Part shown: positions 39,381-49,750 of the stretch, piece after piece
Layout of the letters: each line of letters opens with the position of its first letter
How positions within the stretch are numbered: the first letter of the stretch is position 1
Origin: Tagetes erecta
Lineage: Eukaryota > Streptophyta > Magnoliopsida > Asterales > Asteraceae
DNA length: 64,000 bases
Direction: 5' to 3'
Assembly: GCA_030867185.1 (NCBI GenBank)
Contig: CM061497.1
Location: 23,996,501-24,060,500 of the forward strand
Notes under the pieces: generated by a model
Told to the model about the DNA's origin: nothing
Database searches by the model: none
Seen by the model: only the letters and a program-made list of their open reading frames with translations
Made by a program: the position numbers and the translations under genes

Positions 39381-40098
39381 AAAGGCATGACTCGAAATTC
39401 ATAATGACCATCATGGGTGCGAAAGGTTGTCTTTGGCTCATCCCCCACAAGAATTCGAATTTGATGATAACCAACAAGTAAGTCTAATTTGGAGAAATAT
39501 TTCGCCCTATGTAACTCATCGAACAACTCATCAATGGATGGAATTGCAAATTTAACACGGATAGTGAGTCCATTATGGAACCAATAATCCACACAAAAAC
39601 CCCATGTGCCATCCTTCTTCCGAACCAACAAAAACTAAGAAGAAAATGGGCTGTTACTTGGACGAATAATCCCCTAGTGCAACATCTCAAAGACTTGTTT
39701 CTCAATTTCCTTTTTTGGACATGAGGATATCGATATGGTTTAACCAAAATTGGAGATTGATTGGGTTGTAGTTCAATACAACGTTGCGAGGGTAAACCAA
39801 CAAGTGGTTGAAAAACCCTTGAAAATTCAGTCAATAGCTGGTGAATATCTGGTGAACTAGTTTGGTGAATGGTGATGTCAGATTCCAGTATTGCCAAGTA
39901 GTAGAGTTCCACCACTGAATCGAAACTTGTCAATTTCTGTAATCCGTTAAATTGGATGGATTGTGTTGCTAATTGGGAATCCCCTTTCCATTTAATAGTT
40001 TGTCCCTGGAGCATAAATTGGATGGATTGTGTTGCTAATTGGGAATCCCCTGTCAATTTCTGTAATCCGTTAAGTGGCAGACCCATAATCCGTGACAA
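39381..40098 (-). pseudogene. Ty3/gypsy reverse transcriptase N-terminal fragment
   Basis: Minus-strand gypsy pol fragment from a different element than the one at 557. Visible: MLQGQTIKWKGDSQLATQS upstream of RT, LLTEFSRVFQPLVGLPSQR, LVKPYRYPHVQKRK, then after a frame change LVRKKDGTWGFCVDYWFHN, FSKLDLLVGYHQIRI and FRTHDGHYEFRVMPF. It is cut at 39380 by the LTR, just before the catalytic DD box. A 60-65 bp direct duplication (ATTGGATGGATTGTGTTGCT at about 39951 and 40018) lies in its 5' part. Confidence 0.8.
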
Positions 40099-40102
40099 CC
40101 AG

Positions 40103-40619
40103 TGTCACACCCTCAATTTTTCACAAACGGGGTATCCGTTAAGCGTGTGACATACCAGGATCTCAAGCCATTAGTTACAGTAACACCGACTCAATAATTT
40201 TTTACAAAAGTTTAACTCGGACATTAACCCAAAATTCAAGGTTTAAAAATGTACGTTTTCAGAGTTTAGCAGAATCTTTCAAATAAACACATTATTTAAG
40301 TAAACTTGTGCTCAACAGTTTTGGCACAAAGCTGGCAATTGTTTTCAGTAAAACCAACAAACTAAATAAAAGTTAAAAATAAAGTAAAACGACTCATGCA
40401 TGATATGTCATACGTGCACAGCTCCTAGCCACCTGAGAAAATATACTAAATGTTCAACACATGGTTGGTGAGCATAAGGAGATAATTAACAAAAGTATAT
40501 GAATACTAAAACAGTTTAACTAATAAAAGTATTGCTTGTTAGCTAGACCACATCGCTTACTACATGAGCACGCCGGAGAAAAAGGAATCATCAAGGGTTG
40601 AAGGTTTAATCATACTAGA
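40103..40619 (+). repeat. Probable LTR fragment
   Basis: Begins TGTCACACCCTCAATTTTTC, an LTR-like start, in noncoding DNA between the minus-strand RT fragment and the LINE. The 3' boundary is uncertain. No gene recognised. Confidence 0.35.
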
Positions 40620-40699
40620 GGATGAACTAGAAGAAACAAACAATATGGGGGAAAGATTAGGGTTCTACCCCAAAGACGCCGGTAACAAAATTCAGGGTA

Positions 40700-41405
40700 G
40701 TGGGAGTGGTCAGGTGTCCTAAAGAAGTTGAAATGAATTTTATGACACAGAATAAAAGAGGGTGGGAAGGGACTCAAAGGCTTACTATTTTTCTTCATGT
40801 AGCAGGTTCCCCAAAATCGATTTCATTTCTATACAGGAGACCTAGTTGGAGGACTCCAACAGAACCCCTTTGGACAAATGCTGGGGTAATCCTTTCTTTA
40901 GGCTATTGTATGGATGCGGTTGGTAGGTCAGGGGGGTTTGGCGTGCTTGTGGAACCCAAAGGTCTTTAGTAAATTGGATAACATTCAGGATAATAGGTTT
41001 ATTTGGATTCCAGGTAAAATTAAGGGTGTTGAGGAGGTAATAAACGTGGTAAATGTGTATGGGCCACATTATCCAAATTTGAAGAGGAGTTTGTGGCAGA
41101 AGCTCTCCACTCTAAAGAGCTTTAGGCCAGGTTTATGGATTTTACTGGGGGATTTTAATACCGTCATACATTCGGCTGAAAGGTTCAACTCTAGTTTTTG
41201 TAAGTCTTCTGCCTTTTATTGTAATCAGTTCATTGATGAAGGAAACTTGACGGAGTACAACATGGGCGATCGTAAGTTTACATATATTTCCTCAAACAGA
41301 GAGAAATTAAGTAAAACCAATCATGTTTTAGTATGCAAATATTTTCACAGGTTGTGGCGTTATTCTTGCCTTTCGGCTTTGCCCATAAAAGCCTCAAATC
41401 ATTGT
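40700..41405 (+). pseudogene. LINE ORF2 endonuclease domain
   Basis: APE-type endonuclease, which nicks target DNA for target-primed reverse transcription. Key parts: AVGRSGGLACLWNPKVF (about 40912-40965), VVNVYGPHYPNLKRSLW, the catalytic motif LLGDFNTVIHSAERFN (about 41143-41190) and LTEYNMGDRKFTYIS (about 41252-41293). The final SDH-type motif region is degraded (KTNHVLVCK). The N-terminal part is frame-broken. Confidence 0.8.
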
Positions 41406-42448
41406 TGAATTATCTTGAAGCTTCAAGATAAATATTTTGGTCCAGTTTCATTCAAAATGTTTCATTCGTGGCTCTTAGAAGAAGGTGCATATGAGTTAGG
41501 GGTCCCTTGCCAAAACTCCCCCTCCTGGTCCCCTGACAGGAGATTGCTTTGTAGATTTAAAGATGTAAAAAAGTGTTTAAAAGAGTGGGTTCAAGCTACT
41601 AAACTAAAGGAGGACATGAAAGCTCACTATATTCGCTCCTCGATTGCTATTATTGAATTGGCGGCTGAGTCGAGACCTCTTACAGATATGGAGAAACAGG
41701 TTCGAATCGGTGGCTTATGTCGTTTAATTGAGCTAGATTTTCAGAAAAGATAAGATAAGAAACAAAAAAGCAGATTGAAGTGGGTGATGAATGGAGACGA
41801 AAACTCCAAATTCTTTCATGGCATTATGAAGAGTAATATGGCAGACAAAAGAATAAATGATTTATGTATTGCAGGGGTGTGGTACACGGATTCGACATCT
41901 ATAAAGGGGGAATTTTTCGAACATTTCAAGCATAGGTTCACTGAGAGTAAGTCTAATAGAACAAAGTTTTCTTTAGAGTGGTTCAGAAAACTATGCGAGG
42001 ACCAAGTGCGGTTATTAGTAAGAGGGTTAACGAAGGAAGAAATAAAGAATGGGGTATGGGATTGTGGTAGTGACAAAGTTCTGGGCCCAGGTGAAATTAC
42101 ATTTTCTTTTATCAAAAGTTGCTGGTCTCTATTGGAGGAGGAGTTCAAAGAAATACTAGAATATTTTCATTCAGAGTGACCATAAGTAATGGTGTGAACT
42201 AACTTTTATAACTCTAATCCCTAAAGTGAAATACACGCTTATGATAGAGGAATACCGCCTGATATGTTTAATCCAAAGCATATACAATATCATTGCCAAG
42301 ATCCTTGCTAACCGACTGAGTGAAGTGAGGGAGTCGATCATTGATGATTCCCAATCGGCATTTATTCAAGGTAGATCAATCCTTGATGGCCCTCTAATCA
42401 TTCGAGAGATCATGGCTTGGCTAAAAAGGTCAAAAAGGAGGCTTTCTT
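41406..42448 (+). pseudogene. LINE reverse transcriptase, 5' part
   Basis: Linker and RT start: LKWVMNGDENSKFFHGIMKS (about 41776-41836), EEIKNGVWDCGSDKVLGPGE, then YRLICLIQSIYNIIAKILAN and DDSQSAFIQGRSILDGPLII (about 42250-42400). In-frame stops between blocks. The block RSKRR ends at the solo LTR insertion. Confidence 0.82.
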
Positions 42449-45091
42449 TGTGACATCTTCCCCAAACCCAAATCCGAACGCCCGACTTGAACCCGAGACT
42501 TTCTACATTTATTTGTATTCGTATATCGTTCAAAAAGAGGTAACGCTCGTCATTATTATGATGAATAAATGTATCGGATTTGTACGTATTCTTATCTTAT
42601 TTAATCAATCGCTTTTGCCTTGCAAAATACATATATATATATAGTTAATAAAAAGTAATCTTGTAAAAATCGTTAAAAGAAAATGGTTCCAAGTCTCGAA
42701 ATAGTCACTTAACGTCTCAACCGAGCTAAAGTTATAAGAAACGTCGTTTATATCAACATTTCATCTCAACATAGTTAAGTTAGCTAATTATTATAAGTTA
42801 TAAATTAACTTTGGGCCAGAATTGTAATTATTGAAACTTGAAGTTAAAAGTTCATAACTTAAATAATAAACATAGTAATCTTCAGGGGCCAATTTTGTAA
42901 CTTTTTAATTAAATCAACCTAGCCCCCCTTTCAACCCCGTGTTTCCGACTAACCTGCTCCGACAGCGTTTCCGGCACAATCCCAATTTCCGGCGAGCTCT
43001 TTTAACGCGTAATATCCAATTATAACTCAACTAAATCGTCCCGAAACCTTCCTTAACGAGATTCGACCCCTTTAATGGCCAAATAACGCGTGTACAACGA
43101 GTTTCTAGGCAGGATTGTTTGTGAGATTCAAAATTGAAATTACCATTCCTTAATTAAACACGTAATTGACGAGCAAATTAACTCTAAAATACTCGGACCT
43201 TACTATATGATCGTCTAACATCATGCTATCATCAAAACACTTTCTTTTCACTGCCATTATCGAATCAAACATCAAAAGTAAATACTTTTCCGGCGACTTA
43301 GTGATTTCCACCTTCCGAGCACCATTGCAGGTATTTTTTTGGATTCGTTTCAATCCTCTCAATCATCTACACCTTTCTAAACCATCAATTACATCTCATT
43401 TCATTCCAGGTTCACGGATTCTTCATCAAAACAGTCGACTTTTCCTTCGTTTCGAATCCATATCAAACCTTCATAATCAAGTGAGTATTTTATATCAAAA
43501 TGATCGTGAGATCACAAGGATTAAAAGCCCTATGTTTGATTTGGTTGAGAAGATTAACAGACTAAATCGAATTGAATGGATTCTTGTTCTAGGGCTTTAA
43601 TATGAAATGGGTGTTGCCTTGTGTAAAGAGTTAAAATAATTAAAAAACAGATCAATTAACAAAATCTGATTCTGGTCTAGTGGTTGGTTATTGTTAATGT
43701 TCACGCATAGGTCATGGGTTCGAAACCCACTGACTGCTTCTTTAAAATATATTTATTTTTACTACTTTAAACACTTAATTAAACTTTTCTAATAACCTAA
43801 ATTACAAATATATTTTCTAAGGAATTAAAACACAAGTTTTATTACATATATACAAATTATAATGTTACACATTGTACAAATATTTAAAGTGAAATACAAA
43901 AAAAAAAGAAATATTTATAAAATACGAAAATACTATAGCGCTTCGTATAAAATTCCAATTTGTATTTTAAAATCCTAGTTCTCAAAATTGTATTTTAGAA
44001 CCCTAATTTCCAATTCGTAATTTAAAACCCAAAAATCCTAAATCCAAAAGCCTAGATTTTCTGGTTTTGTTTCTTGTTGCTATATTATTGTTTCGTTTCT
44101 AAGTTAGGGTTTTTCTCAATTAATTAAGTGATACTAATATTTGGGCAACCCTCGGTTTGTTATTGTTGCGTTTCTATTTCGGTTATCTATTGCATTTCAA
44201 GGTGAGTAATTCACTCCCCTTTTTACTTTTACATTTTGGGGCTGAAATATGTTCAATTACTATTCAATGTTTTCGGTTTTCGTTTCTTTGTTTCTATTTT
44301 CAAATGAGATCATTAAATGTGTTAATCTTGTCTGCAGCAAGATGCAATCCTTATGTGGTAGTTTAAAGTAGTATTGTTACTTAGTAATCCCACCGGTACA
44401 ATGTTAGCGCTAATGGTTTGACAAACCCACCTACATGTATTTCAAAATAGGTGATTTAAACCCGACCATTCAATTTCAATGTTACAAGTTACTATGTTAC
44501 AAGTTGCTATACGATGATACAAGTTGCTATGCTATGTTGCTACGTCCCTTAGATGCTTAAACAATTATTGATAACTTATATCGAGACGGTTACGTGACGG
44601 TTGCTAAAAAGGTTATCTTTAATTAATAAAATGAGTTGGTTCCTCATGATAAATTATTACAAGTTGCTATACAATGATGGTGTTCAATGTGTGTTCAAGG
44701 TGTCATGGTCGAGAATGATATGAAATAGCTATGCATATAAGATTGCGCAGCATATTATGATGATCTCAGATTTCTTTATTATTATGTATTCAAATTGTGG
44801 TTTGCTCACTAGCTTTAAATAGCTAACTTTATTTTTACATATTTCAGGTGATGCTTGATATTATTTTGCTGCTTTACCAAGACTTACGATTGCCTTGGAC
44901 CTAGTTAAATAATAAATACAATTGCAATTATTGCTTCTGTTTTATAAATTTTGTCGTTTCTATTTAAGACTCTTGTTCCAAATGTATTAATCATTATTTG
45001 GCTTAATAAATAACTACTATGTGCTTTGGTTACTATTGATATCCAATTCTCTTGACAGCCCGATGTTTCCGCCGCCGGGCGGGGTGTCACA
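42449..45091 (+). repeat. 2.64-kb solo LTR inside the LINE
   Basis: Begins TGTGACATCTTCCCCAAACC and ends GGCGGGGTGTCACA, with perfect 7-bp terminal inverted repeats TGTGACA/TGTCACA. It is flanked by the direct 5-bp duplication TTCTT (42444-42448 and 45092-45096). LINE RT sequence lies on both sides, which fixes the boundaries. No pol domain occurs inside, so this is a solo LTR, probably of a gypsy-type element. It contains a tRNA-like A-box/B-box pair near 43673-43728. A diverged partial copy of the same LTR lies at about 47320-48413. Confidence 0.88.
43673..43728 (+). other. tRNA-like Pol III A box and B box within the LTR
   Basis: TGGTCTAGTGG (43673-43683) matches the tRNA A box and GGGTTCGAAACCC (43716-43728) the B box, at tRNA-like spacing. 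No complete cloverleaf can be folded by eye. The diverged LTR copy keeps both sites at the same spacing (TGGTTCAGTGG at 47481 and GGATTCAAGTCC at 47523). It may derive from a tRNA or SINE head. Confidence 0.5.
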
Positions 45092-46310
45092 TTCTTGTTT
45101 AAAATCGACTTCGAAAAGGCATATGATTCGGTGAGCTGGAATTTCCTAGATGATATTTTGGGTCAAATGAACTTCCCTATGATTTAGGGTAAATGGATTA
45201 GAGCCTACCTGTCGTCCGCGAGAACATCAGTGCTTGTGAATGGTTCACCTACGACAGACTTTAATGTTACGTGTGGCCTTAGGCAAGGTGACCCACTGTC
45301 ACCTTTTCTTTTCCTCATTGTTATGGAAGCTCTCAGTGTGGTGTTAGATCTTGAGAAAATAAGAGACATGTTTAATGGTATTCAGCTGCCAAACAACGGT
45401 CCTAATATGTCTCACAGGTTTTATGCGGAAGATGCTCTGGTTATTGGTGAGTTTTCGAAAGGTAATTTGGTAAATCTTGACCGCATTTTAAGCTGGTTCA
45501 ATCGGGCCTCGGGGCTGAGTGTCAACTAGAGAAATAACAGACTGATGGGGGTGGGTATAAATCATTGTCAACTGCAAGCTATGGAAAGAATACATGGTTG
45601 TCAAATGCCGAACTCGATTTTCACTTATCTTAGCATCTAGGTAGGCAAATCCATGAATTACATTAGAAACTGGGATGGTGTCAAATCAAATATTGTGAAC
45701 AGACTCTCATCTTGGAAGTCAATATTTTTTTATCAAATATTGATAAAAGCTGTTCTTGGGAGTATTCTAGGGTATTACTTATCCATTTACAAAGCTCCAA
45801 CAAAAGTGATTGCAAGTCTAGAGAGACTTAGACGAGACTTTTGTTGGGGATCAAACTACGAATCTCATAAAATCTGGTGGCTTGCTTGGAACAAAATGAT
45901 GGCTCCAAAGAAAGTTGGAGGTACCAGTATTAGGTCTACAGGAGTGGCAAACAAAGCTTAACTTGGAAAATAGCTATGGAGATTCTCCAAAGAAGGTTAT
46001 AGATTATGAGTGAAGTGTATTAAATCAATTCATACTTCTTTCAATAGACTTGTTGTCTTCCCAGTCAAAAGTAATATTGCAGGCCCTTGGCGCAACATTA
46101 TTCGCAATAAGACGGAGTTGGAGGTAATGGGTATTGATATTTTTCGCTGGGTGCAAAGATCCTTTGAGTATAGTGTGAAATTGGTTAGGGAGAATATTGA
46201 ATCTCGAATGCTACCTATGGAGTCTCATGTTTTTCATGACTCTAAATGGGTCCCATCGAAGGTGAATATCTTTGTTTGGAAAGCGGTGACCGACTGAATT
46301 CCATGCAAGT
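45092..46310 (+). pseudogene. LINE reverse transcriptase, 3' part and C-terminus
   Basis: Resumes with LFKIDFEKAYDSVSWNFLDD (about 45097-45156) and continues VNGSPTTDFNVTCGLRQGDP (RT motif B, about 45234-45293) to the catalytic box. That box reads FYAEDALVI (about 45420-45446), where the usual Asp-Asp is Glu-Asp, so the enzyme is dead even apart from the stops. The post-RT region follows (SSWKSIFFYQILIKAVLGS; RLRRDFCWGSNYESHKIWWL) and a zf-RVT-like start (KWVPSKVNIFVWKAVTD). The part from 45218 on is repeated almost identically from 61037. Confidence 0.85.
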
Positions 46311-47319
46311 CTTTATTTCAAGCTTGGTTCTTCCAGCATATTACTTATACAAAGTTTGGTCCTCTCCACACCATGCGATCTTACTTAGCCTGGTCATGCC
46401 CAGGCTAATCTACACTTTATAGTTAACTTATCATGCTTTGTATGTTTATACTCATTACTCTTCTCTCTCATTATTTTCTTCTCTCATTATGAATTATTCT
46501 CAAAACCCTTACTGAGTGACACACCGGAGGTCGCATGGGACCCTCCCCTGCGGTGAGACTCACGGTTGTTCATTTTTGCAGGTTACTTAGCGGAGTAGTC
46601 TCAAGCTGATTAGCACAAGCCTAAACATCATCTCCTGGAACTGAAGTCCGTTGTTTCAACAAGTGGCGACCACCGTGGGGCCTCGCACTATATTTTGTCA
46701 CTTAGATTAAGTGTCTCGTTTGTACAGTAAAGTCTTTTACTGCATTTTCCTTGTTGTTCGACGGAGAAGAAATATAAGGAGATAACACAGTGGCTGGAGA
46801 AGGCTAAGTGCCAACCACCAAACTCACCACATATCACCACTAATATTATGAAGCATACACTTGAGGGTGTTAAGGAAAACTTCTCCCACCTTTAGAAGCT
46901 CATGAATGCTCCAAGGAACATCTGAAGAAAGTTAAGATACCCCCATTCATGGGACGCAATCCAGCAGCTCGGGACTTATATCCCACTAGAAGCCCTCGAA
47001 TCAAACTCGGCCTAGAGTACCTCCCAGGCCACGATGCTTTCATTATGGCATGAGTTAATATGCCTTTTTCAAACCCAATAGAGACCGACGGACATCGCCA
47101 TAATCACAAACAACTGGATCAAGATAATTATATTTTTCATAATCTTCAAAAACCAGTGTTGAACCAGATGTTATTTTCTAGACAGCCATATGCCATTATG
47201 ATGGCAAACTCGGTATTCTACCAACGCATGTTCAAGTCGTCCGACTGAACTATACAAACCTGAACCAATCTAGACTATGCACCATCAAATAAGGTAATTA
47301 TACATCAACGAACTCGTTT
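46311..47319 (+). repeat. Ty3/gypsy 5' LTR end, primer-binding region and leader
   Basis: A GC-richer stretch with GACACACCGGAGGTCGCATG and TTTTTGCAGGTTACTTAGCG resembles the 3' end of gypsy LTRs. LTR sequence ends near 46661 (TTTCAACA) and is followed by AGTGGCGACCACCGTGGGG, a gypsy-type primer-binding region. Downstream is a leader or degraded gag with no recognisable domain; the open frame at 47060-47248 matches nothing I know. Confidence 0.5.
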
Positions 47320-48413
47320 TTATTCATATAATGAAAGCCCTATGTTTATTTTGGTTTGGATTAACATATTCGAATTCACTTTGGGGATTTTAGATTCTAG
47401 GGTTCTTATTGAAAATGTGTGTTTCTAGTTATAAAGGGTTAAACAAATTTAAAAACGAGATTGATAACATAATGTTCTTCTGGTTCAGTGGTTCTATGGT
47501 TCTGTTGTGTTCGTGTTGCCCCGGATTCAAGTCCCACTGCCCCCTCTTTCTTTAATTTTCACATTTTAACTACTTTAAACATTAAACTATATTTTTTAAT
47601 AACCTAAATAACACCTTAAGTTATATATATTTTTCTAAGGAATAAAAACATGCAATTTCAAATACATTTATACAAATAATAATGTTTTAAGTTTATGAAT
47701 GTTTATTACAAATATTATTTTAAGAAAAACTAAATTCTTATAAAAGATTTATAATACGAAAATACAATAACGTTTCGTATAAATTCCCAATTGTATTCAA
47801 AACCCTCATTCTCAATTAGTATTTCAAAACCCTAATTCCCCATTTGTATTTCAAAACCCTAATTCCCAATTTGTATTTCAAAACTCTAACTCCCAATTTA
47901 TAATCTAAAACCCTAAATCTCAAATCCAAAACCCTAGATCTCAAATTTTTGATTCTAGTTACTATTATTTAGTTTCTAAGCTAGTGATTTTCCCAATTAA
48001 TTAAGTGATACTAATATTTGGGCAACCCGCGGCTCTCTTTAGCCACGTTTCTAGAGATTCGGTTGTTTTCGCATTTCAAGGTCAGTAAACTCACTCCCCT
48101 TTTTACTATTTTGCTTATGGGGCTGAAATATGTGTTTTGATATTATACTACGAATTTTCTTTTCTTTTGTTTCTATTTCAAATGAGATCATTAGATGTGC
48201 TAATCTTGTTTGGTCGCTTGATGTAAAATTATGTAATAGTCAATAGTAGTTATATTATTTTGTGATTTCCACCAGTATGATATTAGCACTAATGGCTTGA
48301 CAAGCCCACCTACACTTTATGGTACAATAGGTGATTTTAACCCCGCGATTCTTTGGTTGATTCTATATGTTGGTTACTAGTTACTAAAATGAGATACTTG
48401 TTGCTATGTTGTG
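47320..48413 (+). repeat. Diverged partial copy of the 2.64-kb LTR
   Basis: Collinear with about 43520-44530 of the solo LTR: AAAGCCCTATGTTT, the tRNA-like boxes, AAACCCTAATTCCCAATT-type blocks, AGTGATACTAATATTTGGGC and GGGGCTGAAATATGT occur in the same order. Truncated at both sides; on the right it meets TGTAACACCTCG at 48414. Confidence 0.65.
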
Positions 48414-48514
48414 TAACACCTCGATTTTTATAGTAAGACATCTTTACGTGATTACGCTTATATAGATGTGCATTTACATGATTATGATTAAAATGATGTA
48501 TGACGCTTATTAGT
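48414..48514 (+). repeat. Short LTR-start-like fragment
   Basis: Begins TGTAACACCTCGATTTTTAT, an LTR-like start, and is cut after about 100 bp by the hAT end at 48515. Too short to classify. Confidence 0.3.
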
Positions 48515-49042
48515 CATGGGCAAATCTGATAACCGGTTTTTTTAACCGGTTTTTTATTTAACCGGTTTTGTAGCTAGAAAAAATATCCGGTTTGTTTTTT
48601 AACAAGTCCGGTTTTTTAACCGTTTTTTTTGCCAAAAAATAACCGGTTTTTTATCCTCTTTTTTAACGGGTTTTTTGTTTTGCAACATCAATTATATATG
48701 TTTGAGATACAATTGGTTATTCACTATTAAGGTTCAAATTCAACTAAAAAATTACAATAAAACATGTTCAACTTCCAATTGCATATCACACTTTCTAATC
48801 AAAAGTTCAACATCTTTCACAAAACCTTAATCCATATCCACAATGTTATAAATTAAAAACACTAAAACACTAGTTTTTTCAAAGATTTTAGTCTCCCTTT
48901 AGTCTTCTTCGCCCAATCCCGAACCGTCTTCTTCTTCTTCGTCGGTCATTGGGTTCATCACTCCGCCATCAACCTCGTTCTCGTACAATTCGGCTTCATT
49001 ATCCAATTCCCCCTCTAGTGAGCGTTTGTCTTGTGCTCTATC
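48515..49042 (-). mobile_element. hAT transposon, 3' end with transposase tail
   Basis: On the minus strand a transposase C-terminus (SLEGELDNEAELYENEVDGG, then an acidic tail ending GSGLGEED and a TAA at about 48898-48900) is followed by noncoding DNA and an end reading CATGGGCAAATCTGATAACC on the plus strand. The conserved dimerisation region that should precede this tail lies at 60953-61036, on the other side of two nested retroelement insertions. Subterminal AACCGGTT repeats (48530-48672) are common in hAT elements. Confidence 0.75.
48530..48672. repeat. Subterminal AACCGGTT repeats of the hAT element
   Basis: Eight or so copies of AACCGGTTTTTT or shortened forms (TCCGGTTTG, AACGGGTTTTTT) next to the hAT terminus. 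The core AACCGGTT is palindromic. Such clusters are typical transposase-binding regions of hAT elements. Confidence 0.75.
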
Positions 49043-49181
49043 TGTTGGTCCCAAAACACTATTGAATCATGTAATTTGGTGAAGATTTGGATCAAATTGA
49101 CATAAAATGGATGAATATATGATGAACACTTGAAGAACACAAATAAAACACTGATTTGATCTATAAAATGGATTGCAAATG

Positions 49182-49687
49182 TGTTGGTCCATAATGATCG
49201 TGATTTCAGTGCTTTGTTGACTTGTTTAACACAAATATATCCAAGACTTGAAGAACAAAGTGTAAAATATCCAAACAACCTAATAACGAGATTCAACACA
49301 CAATCGAGGTAAATAAGCTACAGAGATAAGTAGAATATGCTCCTAGCACCTCAAATTGAACGATTACACAACACAAATCAGTGAATAACAGCTCTAGTAA
49401 AAGATGTGCAAAAGTTGTATAAAGTGAAGATAAGGTTACAATATATAGTAGTGTTAGGTTCGCTGATAGATTCGCTCTAGCGAATCTATCTAGCGAACCA
49501 ACACAGGTTCGCTGGGCACATAGGTTCGCCCAGTCGACACCTCAATACAAAAGACTACTTGACCTGCGGGCGAATCTATAGATTCGCCCGTAGGTTCGCT
49601 AGTACAAGTACAATTACAAGTTAAACAGTTACAAACAAAAGTAACACCGACAAGCCGGTGAGTCCAACCTATACATAGTGACTATCA
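49182..49687 (-). repeat. Copia-2 3' LTR
   Basis: 506 bp, plus-strand ends TGTTGGTCCATAATGATCG and CATAGTGACTATCA. Contains about nine TTCGCT/AGCGAA motif words, including an inverted pair (49465-49490, 12-nt arms, 2-nt spacer) and a perfect 24-nt palindrome at 49567-49590 centred on CTATAG. Confidence 0.95.
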
Positions 49688-49703
49688 ATACTCCCCCTAG
49701 GTT
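49688..49703 (-). other. Copia-2 polypurine tract
   Basis: Minus strand AACCTAGGGGGAGTAT directly before the 3' LTR; this is the expected plus-strand primer site. Confidence 0.8.
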
Positions 49704-49750
49704 GGACCTCACCTGGGGAAGTCTTCTGGTTTAACTCCGTCTCGTTGGCT

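Larger units (their letters stand above)
40620..46310 (+). mobile_element. L1-type LINE, interrupted by a solo LTR
   Basis: Non-LTR retrotransposon ORF2 spread over several frames: endonuclease (40700-41405), RT (41415-42448, resuming at 45092) and part of the C-terminal zf-RVT-like region (to about 46310). The RT frame stops at 42448 where an LTR begins and continues at 45092 behind a 5-bp target duplication. No 5' end or poly-A tail was located. Inactive. Confidence 0.85.

Noticed and set aside
43673..43733. A functional tRNA gene
   Set aside because: A and B boxes are present but no acceptor stem or anticodon arm can be paired.
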